From Endozoicomonas gorgoniicola (lineage in GTDB: Bacteria > Pseudomonadota > Gammaproteobacteria > Pseudomonadales > Endozoicomonadaceae), in the NCBI RefSeq assembly GCF_025562715.2, contig NZ_JAPFCC010000001.1, positions 2,684,501 to 2,748,500 on the forward strand: a stretch of 64,000 nucleotides of DNA. Direction: 5' to 3'. Shown here piece after piece: positions 46,644 to 56,008 of the stretch. Each line of letters opens with the position of its first letter. The first letter of the stretch is position 1. Below the pieces are notes generated by a model. The model worked only from the letters and a program-made list of their open reading frames with translations. It ran no database searches and was not told the origin of the DNA. A program made the position numbers and the translations under genes.

Positions 46644-47688
46644 TAATTCTCTTAACGCCCCCCTGCCCAACGACAACAATGGCACCATCTGAAGCTTCAG
46701 CCAATGCCGACAGAGACATTCGGTCTTCACGGTGGGTGATTTGCCAGCGGCCAGTCAGGCCCGAAAGAACCGTGCCGGAAGTACCCACCAGAAAGCTACT
46801 ACCGTCATCCAGCAACAGAGACCCAAACAGAGAGTTTTCAGTCCCTGAAGCCAGTGCCAGCCATGATTTCCCATTATCCTGGCTGCGGAAGACATTGCCT
46901 CTCAACCCATAAATAATCACTTCATCTCTGCTGGCGCTGACACCGAACAGGGAGCCTTCATAGGGACCGGTTAATGTATTCCAGGTTTTACCTGCATCAG
47001 CGGAGTGATACAGAATGCCTGCCTCACCGGCAAGGTACAGGTTATTGAGTCCATCGCTGGCAATACCGTTGTAATGAAACTCATCTTCGTTGTTGATACT
47101 GTCACGAATATCGGTCCATGTTTGACCACCGTCGTCGGTACTCAATATCGTGCCATAGGCACCTACCGCAAGCCCCTGCTGTTCACTCCGGAACCAGACA
47201 TCCAACAGGGGCGCCTGCATTTCGATATCCCGGTAAACCCGTTGCCAGTTTTCTCCGGCATCTTCTGATTTCAGGATCAGGTTGTCATGGCCGACGGCAT
47301 AGCCCACGCCTCCGGAGGGGAAGGTCACTGCGGTAAGCATCTGAATCGTTGGCACCCGGGACTGTTGCCAGGAACGCCCATCATCATCAGAAAACAATAT
47401 ATGTCCCCGGTCGCCTACAACAACCAACCGCTTACTATCCGGCAGGCGGGTAATATCCAGTAGCAGCGAAGCGGTGGCCTTGCTGGATATAACGGCATAG
47501 CGTTCTTTAGTGACCGTGTCTGAAGCCTGACTATCGATGGGTAAACCACCACTAAGCAACACGGCAATGACAAACAATAAAGTACCGGGAAATCCTGAGA
47601 GGCATCGGGCCTGCCTCCAGGAACAAAACAGTTTTATCACCGGCAGACTGGAGAGTCTGGTCATGCTAGTCCCCTTCTGTCTTATCAA
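46627..47688 (-). CDS. YCF48/BNR-repeat periplasmic beta-propeller protein
   Basis: 353 residues with an N-terminal hydrophobic signal (about 24-46, FPGTLLFVIAVLLSGGLPID). The mature part consists of YCF48/BNR-type repeats, for example FSDDDGRSWQQSR, KSEDAGENWQRVY, STDDGGQTWTDIR, HSADAGKTWNTL and RSQDNGKSWLALA, predicting a seven-bladed propeller. In cyanobacteria and plants Ycf48 assists photosystem II assembly; here it is likely a scaffold of the envelope export system. Its start overlaps the DUF1329 stop by four bases. Confidence 0.9.
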   Translation of the reverse strand: MIRQKGTSMTRLSSLPVIKLFCSWRQARCLSGFPGTLLFVIAVLLSGGLPIDSQASDTVTKERYAVISSKATASLLLDITRLPDSKRLVVVGDRGHILFSDDDGRSWQQSRVPTIQMLTAVTFPSGGVGYAVGHDNLILKSEDAGENWQRVYRDIEMQAPLLDVWFRSEQQGLAVGAYGTILSTDDGGQTWTDIRDSINNEDEFHYNGIASDGLNNLYLAGEAGILYHSADAGKTWNTLTGPYEGSLFGVSASRDEVIIYGLRGNVFRSQDNGKSWLALASGTENSLFGSLLLDDGSSFLVGTSGTVLSGLTGRWQITHREDRMSLSALAEASDGAIVVVGQGGVKRINGKNQ

Positions 47689-49058
47689 CGTCGTCCACGT
47701 CGACGCAGAGCAGAAGGTTTGAAGTCTTTCAAATCCGGTATAGGCTTGTTAAAACTGACATACCGAGGTTCTTCATTCGCCAACCCCTGGGCATGGTAAC
47801 GCCGGGAACGAAGGTCGTGAAAAACATCCAGTCCGGTCCATACCGTTGGCCGATCATAAAAATTTATCAGGTAAGCCATGCTGACACGCCATAACTCCCC
47901 TCGCCCGTCATACTGATCCACCACTGCCGCGCCCCAGCTGTCTTCATCGAGGTATAACACCCGTTTGGAATAGATGTGCCGTTTACCAGGTTTCAAGGTA
48001 CCTTCTACCACCCAGACCCGGTGCAGTTCATAGCGGGTGTACTCTGGATTGACATGCCCGACCATTAACAGGTCATCATACTTTACATCAGGGCTGATCA
48101 GCCGGTAATTGTGATAGGGAATATAGATTTCCTTCTTGCCCAGCAGCTTCCATTCATAGCGGTCTGGTGCGCCGTTATACATATCGGTGTCGTCTGCGGT
48201 GCGCAAACCCTCTGATGCCGCAATAGGGGTATCGTAAGAGAGGTTGGGCGCCCTGCGTACCCGTCGCTGTCCGGCATTGTAGCTCCACGCCTGCCGTGGT
48301 TGTTTAACCTGGTCAAGGGTTTCATGAACCAGCACAGCCCCACCGGCCAATCGGGCAGGTGAGCGTGCAAATGAAAGATAATAGAAAATAACATTGTCCA
48401 GACTCTCTTCAGACCCTCCGGGCAGATTATAATTTACCAGAGCCTCCTGCTGGGAAGTCGACAAAGAATAAGAGCCATTACGAAGGACAGGTGCCTCGGA
48501 CGAACGTCGTACGACATATTCGCCACGATAGCGCACTATATGATTCCACAGAACCTCCAGCCCATTCTGGGGAACAGGGAATGGATAGGCATCATAAGCA
48601 CCGGAAAAACCATTGCCCTCTGGTAGCAACTGCGCTTTAGTTGCCGCTTTGCGGGTATTATTGTAAATCCGGCCAGGCTGCCTGGCGGTACGGCGGGTCT
48701 TATACACCGGTATTTTGAACGTTTCCGGATAAGCCTCCATCAGAGCCAGCTGCCCTGCGGTCAGTTTCTTCCTGTACTGATCGACATTTTTTGCAGTTAT
48801 GGTAAAAAGTGGCTTGTCATCTGGAAACGGGTTCAGGTAATGACTGCCCGGTTTAAAGCCTTTGGGTATTTGCGTGTCTTTAATGCCGCCGTTCCAGGCA
48901 GGAATCGTACCTTCTTTGTTTCCTGCCTTCTCGGCACCAATGGGAGTAAGATCCTTCCCAAGGCGCTGTGCTTCAAACTCTGGTACTGCTGCCCTGAGCT
49001 GGCAGCTGGCAGTGATCACCAGGGCGCTGACCAGAAAGGTAATGTTCTTATTATTCAT
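47685..49058 (-). CDS. DUF1329 periplasmic protein
   Basis: 457 residues with a signal peptide ending near CQLRAAVPEFEA. DUF1329 proteins are thought to have a LolA/LolB-like open-barrel fold that can hold a lipid. Family pieces include RLGKDLTPIGAEKAGN, IPAWNGGI, YRKKLTAGQLALMEAYP and the C-terminal YDLMMVGH-like segment (DDLLMVGHVNPEYTRYELHR). Located between DUF1302 and YCF48 as in Pseudomonas clusters. The tail is basic (ALRRRGRR). Confidence 0.92.
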   Translation of the reverse strand: MNNKNITFLVSALVITASCQLRAAVPEFEAQRLGKDLTPIGAEKAGNKEGTIPAWNGGIKDTQIPKGFKPGSHYLNPFPDDKPLFTITAKNVDQYRKKLTAGQLALMEAYPETFKIPVYKTRRTARQPGRIYNNTRKAATKAQLLPEGNGFSGAYDAYPFPVPQNGLEVLWNHIVRYRGEYVVRRSSEAPVLRNGSYSLSTSQQEALVNYNLPGGSEESLDNVIFYYLSFARSPARLAGGAVLVHETLDQVKQPRQAWSYNAGQRRVRRAPNLSYDTPIAASEGLRTADDTDMYNGAPDRYEWKLLGKKEIYIPYHNYRLISPDVKYDDLLMVGHVNPEYTRYELHRVWVVEGTLKPGKRHIYSKRVLYLDEDSWGAAVVDQYDGRGELWRVSMAYLINFYDRPTVWTGLDVFHDLRSRRYHAQGLANEEPRYVSFNKPIPDLKDFKPSALRRRGRR

Positions 49059-49082
49059 TATTGAATACCTGTAATCCGTCGC

Positions 49083-51152
49083 TTAAAAATAATATTTCAC
49101 ATTAAAAGCAACATTGTCCCTGTCGTGTAGAGAGTTGGTTCGTTCAGAGCCGAAGAAAGTGGTATAGGCAAGACCTGCTTCGACGGTATTCATGTACAAA
49201 CCATTTAAAGCCATGGTTACTGCCTTGCGACCTTCCAGAAAGTTACCGGTCAGTCTGGAATTACCGTGGACATCGTGCCTGAAGGTTATTACCGGATTCA
49301 GGTTGATGCCGGCCATTACATCATTTAACTCGCCGGAAAGCACCGCAGTATAACCCCAGCTGAATTTATCCAGACGGTCGCTGGCAGGGTGATAATCCTC
49401 TTCAAACCCTTTCCCCCAGGGACCGGATGCGGTCGATACATAGTTGTCATAATCATCGAGCCCCTGAATCAACTCAAAGGATGGCTCAAAAATGCCATAT
49501 AAACCGTCAAGCCCGATACGCGGTCCAAAATTGCGAATAAATACCAGGGTTCCCGTCCACAGCCTGACCTCCTTATAGTTTTTATAGGGTCCACTGCTCA
49601 TGCAGTACTGTTTAGCCGGCTCAGCCTGGGACAGGTTATCAAAGCAACCCAGCTGAGGTTTGGCGACGGAGCCAAGAATCTTCGCCATATTGTCATTGAC
49701 ACCCGCCACAAGATCATTGGGGTGATCAATCCACATGGGTGCGTTAGGCCGATAAGCCAGCTCACCAGCGATGGAAGTACCTTTGACAGCCGTATTGAAG
49801 CTGATGCCATACATCTGTATGTCTTCGGGATAAACCCTGGTGGCAGACACGCCATTGGAAATCACATGAGCGCCCGCAGCTGCTCCCTGTATATAGGTAT
49901 TACAGCTGGTAGCGTCAGTGCAAGCTCCCTGTTTAACCAATAAGTCCTGTAATGTTGCCCCACCATAACCGGGAACCGCCTGTCCAAGTGCCGCATTCAA
50001 ATTCGCAGCATTGGCACCGGCCAGTCCAAGCGCATTCCGGGCAACTGACTGATCGAGCTGTGCCTGAATATAGGGGACATGAGAGTTATAATTGACAAAG
50101 TAAAAACCAAACTCCGTATCATTCAGTTCTTCTGCAAAATACTTGAAATTAATGCCCCACTGTCCATTATCGCTGGCATCTTTTTCAGTGGATGTATCCG
50201 TAACAACGATATAATCACCCTGTGTATTAATCGCCATATCGCTGTAAAGGCTTCTCGTATTAGCCAGCCCATAAACACCGGACATAAGATTCAGACTGTC
50301 CGGAATCTGGTTATACCCCTTCGTCCCACCATCGGTGAACAGATCATTGGTGCTGAAGAAAGTCCCCCGTCCCGGAGTCACCGAGCTCTCCCACTCAAAC
50401 TGGTAATAGGCGGCCATGGACAGGTTATCAGTCACTCCCAGCCGGAAAGACAGGGCATGTTGCGGAATCAGCAGGTCTTTCACTTCCGACCCCGGTAAGG
50501 CAAAGGAAGCGCCATCCATTGCATTAACGGTATTAATGCCATCACGATAAAATATCCCTTCTCCCCAGTTGATCACCTGTTTACCAAAACGCACATCCAG
50601 AGGCATTTCCCCAATATCCCAGGCACCGTAAATATAGGCATCCTGAATTTTGGCATCATGTCCCTGCCCGTCCAGCACATCGTTTGACCAGTCATCAGCG
50701 TAGGGATAGGTATTGGTCTGATCGGGCGAACGCCCCCGGTTGGCATCTGGCCAGTGGTTGTGACGGTCCATCATGTGGGTGTCGTAAAATGCGGTGCCAC
50801 GGATAAACAATCCATACTGATCTTCCCAGTCCACTTCCAGATCAGCGGAGATTCTGAACACCTGCGACACTACCCCGGTATCATAGGCCCGGTTGCCATC
50901 GTTAGTGTTGACATCATCATGGTTGGGGGTTGAGCTGCCTTTGTAATGTTTCATATCCTGTCCCTGTACCCGCCACAGGGTTCCATAGGACAAAGTGGTA
51001 TCAAGAGCGCCGGTCATGGAGCCAGAATCATCGGAAAATTCAAGGGAATAAGAAGGAAAGGCGAGTAACAATCCAGCTAGCGAAAAGCCTGCTAGCGAAA
51101 AGCCAGCCTTAACCGGGGCTATGCGCAAAGCGGGTGTGCGTTCGGGCATCAT
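49083..51152 (-). CDS. DUF1302 outer-membrane beta-barrel protein
   Basis: 689 residues with a signal peptide whose hydrophobic core contains a repeated FSLAG encoded by a 15-bp repeat. The mature part is rich in alternating aromatic/hydrophobic strands and ends in YYF, a typical outer-membrane C-terminal signature. Family hallmarks are LSYGTLWRVQGQD near the start, DGNRAYDTGVVSQVFRISAD, and VRFGKQVINWGEGIFYRDGI. First gene of the four-gene operon; likely the outer-membrane exit or docking site. Confidence 0.93.
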   Translation of the reverse strand: MMPERTPALRIAPVKAGFSLAGFSLAGLLLAFPSYSLEFSDDSGSMTGALDTTLSYGTLWRVQGQDMKHYKGSSTPNHDDVNTNDGNRAYDTGVVSQVFRISADLEVDWEDQYGLFIRGTAFYDTHMMDRHNHWPDANRGRSPDQTNTYPYADDWSNDVLDGQGHDAKIQDAYIYGAWDIGEMPLDVRFGKQVINWGEGIFYRDGINTVNAMDGASFALPGSEVKDLLIPQHALSFRLGVTDNLSMAAYYQFEWESSVTPGRGTFFSTNDLFTDGGTKGYNQIPDSLNLMSGVYGLANTRSLYSDMAINTQGDYIVVTDTSTEKDASDNGQWGINFKYFAEELNDTEFGFYFVNYNSHVPYIQAQLDQSVARNALGLAGANAANLNAALGQAVPGYGGATLQDLLVKQGACTDATSCNTYIQGAAAGAHVISNGVSATRVYPEDIQMYGISFNTAVKGTSIAGELAYRPNAPMWIDHPNDLVAGVNDNMAKILGSVAKPQLGCFDNLSQAEPAKQYCMSSGPYKNYKEVRLWTGTLVFIRNFGPRIGLDGLYGIFEPSFELIQGLDDYDNYVSTASGPWGKGFEEDYHPASDRLDKFSWGYTAVLSGELNDVMAGINLNPVITFRHDVHGNSRLTGNFLEGRKAVTMALNGLYMNTVEAGLAYTTFFGSERTNSLHDRDNVAFNVKYYF
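51076..51105. repeat. 15-bp in-frame repeat in the DUF1302 signal peptide
   Basis: Two units of GCTAGCGAAAAGCCW in direct contact, encoding two copies of GFSLA inside the hydrophobic core of the signal peptide. Confidence 0.85.
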
Positions 51153-51333
51153 AATATGCTGACTCCCTGTCGTGCGTATTTGTTTTTATTATCAGGTGTT
51201 GGACAGCTATCTCTTTTGTTTACAGCTACATCACATCCCGAGTCAGGCGGTACGGAGAACAATCCTTTAACTCCGTACCAATCACAGAGTCCAATATTTA
51301 CTCAGCAAATGCAAGTAGCTGACAAACAGCCAC

Positions 51334-54000
51334 TTACAGGCTCTTGTTCACCACCTCATACACATCGGTAGAAAGGTCATGCACCGCCTTGATTCGCTGC
51401 AAGGCTTTTTTCATTAAGCCGCTCGCAACCGGCTCAAATTTCTTCCAGCGCGTCAAAGGCATCATGACACGGGAAGCCACCTGGGGATTCTGTTTATCCA
51501 GCTCTATCACCCGGTCGGCAAGAAATTCATAACCAGCGCCACCTGTCGTATGGAAGTGGGTCATATTGCGGGTGAAGCCACCAATCAGCGCACGTAGCTT
51601 GTTCGGACTGGTTGAGTCAAAACTGTCATGCTGCATCAATGCCTTTACCTTCTCCACAGTACCCAGTTCCGCACTGGAGGACTGCACCGCAAACCAGTCG
51701 TCCATAACATTGGCGTCGTCTTTATAACGGTCATAAAAATCGGTCAACATCTGTTCAACCAGATGTTCATCACGATGACGTGCATTCACAATACAGCCCA
51801 GAGCAGCCCGTCGATCCGTCATACTGGAGGCAGCGTTATACTGTTCAGCCGACCGCTGCAAATACCCCGCATCATCCACCGCTGCCAGATAACCCAGACA
51901 GACATTCTTAAGGGTTCTCTTGGCAATATCAGAGGCTTCAGGTCGATAATCACCGTGGTTTAGCTCGTTATGCAGCTCGTTATACAAAGCCAGCAATGCC
52001 GCTGAGTGCGTTTCAGCAATGGCCTGTTTCACCTTTTTGCGGGCAGCGACAATCGCCAGAGGCTTAATCTCCTCAGCCTGTTCCGCCAGACTGGCTTCAG
52101 TAGGCAGGCAGAGCATTTCTGCCTTAACAGCATGTTCCAGTTTCGGGTCCGCAATCAAGGCACCAAAGGCATCCACCAGCTGCGAGTCAACGGCCTGCTC
52201 CGCTTGTTCATCAAACTGCTCAACCAGCTGTTCAATCGCCATAACCCCCAGACGCTGACAGGCATCCCAGCGATTAAAACTATCAGTGTCGTGTTTCATC
52301 AGGAACACCAGGTCGTCTTTGCTGTAGTCATAGCGAACACGTACCGGTGCCGAGAAGTTACGCAGCAGCGACGGCAGAGGCTTACTCTTGCAGCCTTTGA
52401 AAACAAAGGTTTCTTCTGACTGTTTAATGGACAGAACCTGCTCCCTGTTTCCTTCTGAGTTGCCGCCCTCTGCATTCAGTGGCAACAGCTGACCCTGCTC
52501 ATCCAGCAGTGCCAGACCCAGGGGAATATGGAACGGTTTCTTGTGTTCCTGTCCCGGTGTCGCAGGACAGCTCTGGGCGATGGTCAGATGATAATCTCCC
52601 GTCTCCGCCTCATAGCGGTCTGTCACGGTAATCACCGGCGTACCGGACTGGCTGTACCAGTTCCTGAACTGTGTCAGATCAACACCGGAAGCGTCTTCCA
52701 TGGCTTTAACAAAGTCTTCACAGGTAGCCGCTTCGCCATCGTGACGATCAAAGTACAGGTCGGTGCCTTTGCGGAACTGATCCGCTCCAAGCAGGGTATG
52801 AATCATCCGCACCACTTCACAGCCTTTTTCATAGACCGTCAGGGTGTAGAAGTTGGAAATCTCAATAAACGACTCTGGACGAATCGGGTGCGCCATAGGT
52901 CCGGCATCTTCGGCAAACTGCGCAGTACGCAACACAGCAGCATCCTGAATCCGCTTTACGCCACGGGAGTTCATGTCAGCAGAAAACTCAGCGTCACGGA
53001 ACACCGTAAAGCCTTCCTTCAAACTCAGCTGGAACCAGTCCCGACAGGTCACCCGGTTGCCGGACCAGTTATGGAAATATTCATGGGCAACAATGGCTTC
53101 AATCTTCTGGTAGGTGGCATCAGTGGCGGTTTCCGGACTGGCCAGTACGCACGACGAATTGAAGATATTCAGCCCCTTATTTTCCATGGCACCCATATTA
53201 AAGTGATCCACGGCCACGATCATAAAGATATCCAGGTCGTATTCACGACCATAGACCTCTTCATCCCATTTCATGGATTTTTTCAGGGAGACCATGGCGT
53301 GATCGCACTTATGAATATTGTGGGATTCGGTGAAGAGTCGCAGTGTCACTTCCCGACCATTCATAGTGGTGAAATGATCTTCAACGTACTCCAGATCACC
53401 CGCCACCAGCGCAAACAGATAGCTCGGCTTTTTAAACGGGTCTTCCCAGGTGACATAATGACGGTCGTTATCCAGCTCACCCCGGTCAATCGCATTACCG
53501 TTTGCCAGCAGTACCGGATAGCGCGCCTGACTGGCAATAACTTTAGTGGTAAACACCGACATGACATCGGGGCGATCCAGATAATAAGTAATCTTGCGGA
53601 AACCTTCGGCCTCACACTGGGTACAGAACATACCGTTGGATTTGTACAAACCTTCCAGCGACGTATTTTCCTGAGGACGAATACGGGTCACAATCTGCAA
53701 CTGGAAACGTGGCTGTTCAACGGGCAGAGTCAGACTGCCTTTTACCAGCTGGTACTGATCTTTTTCCAGCTCCTCTCCATCCCGATGCAGGCTGACCAGA
53801 TCCAGCTCCTCACCATGAAGCGTCAGAGCAGGCAAAGCTTCGCCACGGTTGGCATCTTCATTCAGGCGCATCTGTAAAACCGCAGTGACCAGAGTGTGAT
53901 CCTCATGCAGGTCAAAGGTCAGATGGGTGGTATCAATCCAGTAATCAGGTGCCTGATAATCTTTCAAATAAATAGTGCTGGGTTGTGCGTCTTTCATCAT
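51334..54000 (-). CDS. pepN: Aminopeptidase N
   Basis: 888-residue cytosolic M1 zinc metalloprotease removing N-terminal residues from peptides. It has the substrate-binding exopeptidase motif GAMENKGLNIFNS and the zinc motif HEYFHNWSGNRVTCRDW, with the third ligand Glu in LSLKEGFTVFRD. The four-domain length matches E. coli PepN (870). First of a minus-strand group with DUF2797; 21 bases separate the two. Confidence 0.97.
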   Translation of the reverse strand: MMKDAQPSTIYLKDYQAPDYWIDTTHLTFDLHEDHTLVTAVLQMRLNEDANRGEALPALTLHGEELDLVSLHRDGEELEKDQYQLVKGSLTLPVEQPRFQLQIVTRIRPQENTSLEGLYKSNGMFCTQCEAEGFRKITYYLDRPDVMSVFTTKVIASQARYPVLLANGNAIDRGELDNDRHYVTWEDPFKKPSYLFALVAGDLEYVEDHFTTMNGREVTLRLFTESHNIHKCDHAMVSLKKSMKWDEEVYGREYDLDIFMIVAVDHFNMGAMENKGLNIFNSSCVLASPETATDATYQKIEAIVAHEYFHNWSGNRVTCRDWFQLSLKEGFTVFRDAEFSADMNSRGVKRIQDAAVLRTAQFAEDAGPMAHPIRPESFIEISNFYTLTVYEKGCEVVRMIHTLLGADQFRKGTDLYFDRHDGEAATCEDFVKAMEDASGVDLTQFRNWYSQSGTPVITVTDRYEAETGDYHLTIAQSCPATPGQEHKKPFHIPLGLALLDEQGQLLPLNAEGGNSEGNREQVLSIKQSEETFVFKGCKSKPLPSLLRNFSAPVRVRYDYSKDDLVFLMKHDTDSFNRWDACQRLGVMAIEQLVEQFDEQAEQAVDSQLVDAFGALIADPKLEHAVKAEMLCLPTEASLAEQAEEIKPLAIVAARKKVKQAIAETHSAALLALYNELHNELNHGDYRPEASDIAKRTLKNVCLGYLAAVDDAGYLQRSAEQYNAASSMTDRRAALGCIVNARHRDEHLVEQMLTDFYDRYKDDANVMDDWFAVQSSSAELGTVEKVKALMQHDSFDSTSPNKLRALIGGFTRNMTHFHTTGGAGYEFLADRVIELDKQNPQVASRVMMPLTRWKKFEPVASGLMKKALQRIKAVHDLSTDVYEVVNKSL

Positions 54001-54021
54001 TTACTCCTGATTGATGGTGTT

Positions 54022-54876
54022 TTATGCGCAATGCGTAAAACTGACCTGATACGAAGTGTGTTTGCGGATATTCAGCACACCGGTATCCAGTATCAGGTAC
54101 TGCCCTTTAATGCCCTGTAGCACACCTTCTATTGTGGGTGTTTTATCAAACGACAGTGAGCTGATTTTTGAGGGATACTGCTCAACCGGGTAGAGAATAT
54201 CAATCATCGTCGGGGTGGCAACCGGCTGAATCGCCTGAATGCCAAACTGTTCCTGCAAAGCGGTGATGCGGGAACGGTTCATATCCATCAGTTCCCGGGC
54301 AGAGGTCGCCAGATCCAGAGGTTCGGCAGTGCCTTTCAACATGGCTCGCCAGTTAGTACGGTCGGCAACAAACTCTTTAAACAGGCTTTCCAGCAGACCA
54401 GACTGTTGACGGGTAGCCACCCGCATAAACGCCATGGCCTGGGTGGCTCCCTGGTCAATCCAGCGGGTTGGCATCTGCGATGCCCGGGTAATGCCCACTT
54501 TCAGGCCGGAAGAGTTTGCCAGATAGACCACATGGTCAGTCATACAGAACTGCTCCCCCCACCGGGCATCCCGACAGGTTCCCTGATGATAGTGGCACTT
54601 TTCCGGACTCATAATGCAGATATCGCACTGGGGCAGTTTTTTAAAACAGGGATAACAGTAACCCTGACTAAAACTCTTTTTCGTTTTGCGACCACAGTGA
54701 CAACAGTTGATCTCACCCTGATAGTCCAGAACAATTTTGCAGCCAATCAGATTGTTCATCGTGATCAGGTCATCACCAACCGGCAACTGATAAACGACAG
54801 TTCCCTGCAATTCAGACACCATTTTACGCAGGTTTCCGGTCACTGTACCATCCGCTTCTGTAACGTCAATTGACAC
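54022..54876 (-). CDS. DUF2797 zinc-binding protein
   Basis: 284 residues of the DUF2797 family, function unknown, regularly found with pepN in gammaproteobacteria. Cysteine motifs CCHCGRKTKKSF, CYPCFKKLPQCDIC and HYHQGTCRD suggest two zinc sites in residues 55-110. The conserved GLKVGITRASQMPTRWIDQG follows. No membrane segments. Confidence 0.9.
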   Translation of the reverse strand: MSIDVTEADGTVTGNLRKMVSELQGTVVYQLPVGDDLITMNNLIGCKIVLDYQGEINCCHCGRKTKKSFSQGYCYPCFKKLPQCDICIMSPEKCHYHQGTCRDARWGEQFCMTDHVVYLANSSGLKVGITRASQMPTRWIDQGATQAMAFMRVATRQQSGLLESLFKEFVADRTNWRAMLKGTAEPLDLATSARELMDMNRSRITALQEQFGIQAIQPVATPTMIDILYPVEQYPSKISSLSFDKTPTIEGVLQGIKGQYLILDTGVLNIRKHTSYQVSFTHCA

Positions 54877-54912
54877 TATAATTTTCTCTCTTTATCCCTT
54901 GCTGACAGTTCA

Positions 54913-55605
54913 TCACCAGGGGATAGTGCTGCCATCAAAGGCCCAAAAGCTGCCGGATTGCTCATCAGTCAGCTGACTGATAATACTCATCATTCCCGCA
55001 ACACTTTCCCGGGGGGTGAAAGTCGCTTTTTCTCCTCCCATATCGGTCTGTACCCAGCCAGGGTGCAAAGCAACCGTTTTGACCCCCTGCTCCCGCAAGT
55101 TGTTAGCCGCACTCACAAGAATCTGGTTCAGAGCCGCCTTCGAAGCCCGATAGCTGTACATTCCTCCCGATCCATTATCTTCAATGCTGGCAACACGAGT
55201 GGACAGAGCCGCGATGGTTTTATAAGTGCTGGCAGCAAGGTTATCCTTCAACGCCTGAATTAACAGGGCCGGAGCAACCGTGTTGACAGACAGCACATTC
55301 AGCCAGTCAGCCTGATTCATATGGCCCAGCTCAGCGCAGTTTTCACCTAAAACCCCAGCGTTAAGGACGAGATGGTCAATAGCACGTTCTCCAAGACGTT
55401 CTGCCAGTGCCTGAATATCAGACTCGATGGCAACATCCAGTGCCTGCAGCTCAATCTTTCCGTATTCCTGCGCCACTGCCGCCAGTGATTTTGCACTTTG
55501 TGGATTGCGGCAGCAGGCAATAATATTCCACCCCTTGTCTGCATACTGGTGGACAAACTCCAACCCAAGACCACGATTGGCTCCGGTAATTAAAACGGTA
55601 TACAT
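54913..55605 (-). CDS. Short-chain dehydrogenase/reductase (CsgA-like)
   Basis: 230-residue classical SDR. The N-terminus has the NADP-binding TGANRGLGLEFV motif, NAGVLG follows, and the catalytic triad is Ser in ALSTRVAS plus Tyr/Lys in YRASKAALN. Its shape is close to the C-factor/CsgA group, whose substrates are uncertain. It interrupts the DUF2797–DUF1315 neighbours. Confidence 0.92.
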   Translation of the reverse strand: MYTVLITGANRGLGLEFVHQYADKGWNIIACCRNPQSAKSLAAVAQEYGKIELQALDVAIESDIQALAERLGERAIDHLVLNAGVLGENCAELGHMNQADWLNVLSVNTVAPALLIQALKDNLAASTYKTIAALSTRVASIEDNGSGGMYSYRASKAALNQILVSAANNLREQGVKTVALHPGWVQTDMGGEKATFTPRESVAGMMSIISQLTDEQSGSFWAFDGSTIPW

Positions 55606-55644
55606 AAAATAACTCCTTACAAAAGCTAAGTCGTTCAGTGCAGG

Positions 55645-55911
55645 TCAGGTATCCCTGAATCGCAGGATACTGGCAGGCTCGTCCTCTGCTTGCGCCGGTG
55701 TCTGACGGCTTTTACAACTGACCGGCATATAACCAGTACGCTGCTCTTCGGGCAGATGCTCAAACTCCCAGGCAATCAATGCCTGAAGGCTGGCCTCGCG
55801 TTCCTGTTCGGACAGCCTTCTGCCATCGGGCCAGCATCCTAACTCAACCGACTGTTTCAATACCTGATAAAGATCAGGATTCATCATTTCAAGAAAGTCC
55901 TTTAACTGCAT
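55645..55911 (-). CDS. DUF1315 family protein (YeaC-like)
   Basis: 88 residues related to E. coli YeaC: LKDFLEMMNPDLYQVLKQSV then LGCWPDGRRLSEQERE match the family pattern of MTPEVYQ and LGKWPDG. Function unknown. C-terminal 25 residues are variable. Divergent from the PLP gene 97 bases away. Confidence 0.85.
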   Translation of the reverse strand: MQLKDFLEMMNPDLYQVLKQSVELGCWPDGRRLSEQEREASLQALIAWEFEHLPEEQRTGYMPVSCKSRQTPAQAEDEPASILRFRDT

Positions 55912-56008
55912 GTTGACCTCTTATTATTACACTTGCCTTGTCAGCCAGACCGATTGATGCAAAGCTGATTCTGGATTCTGTAATCATGGCAACCTTCAAG
56001 AGGCTCCA

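Noticed and set aside
46644..46730. Longer MMPL start at 46730
   Set aside because: It would overlap the YCF48 gene by more than 100 bases and adds a Cys-rich stretch not typical of the family.
52528..53877. 449-residue frame on the plus strand opposite pepN
   Set aside because: pepN is complete with all motifs; the opposite frame has no recognisable domain or start context.
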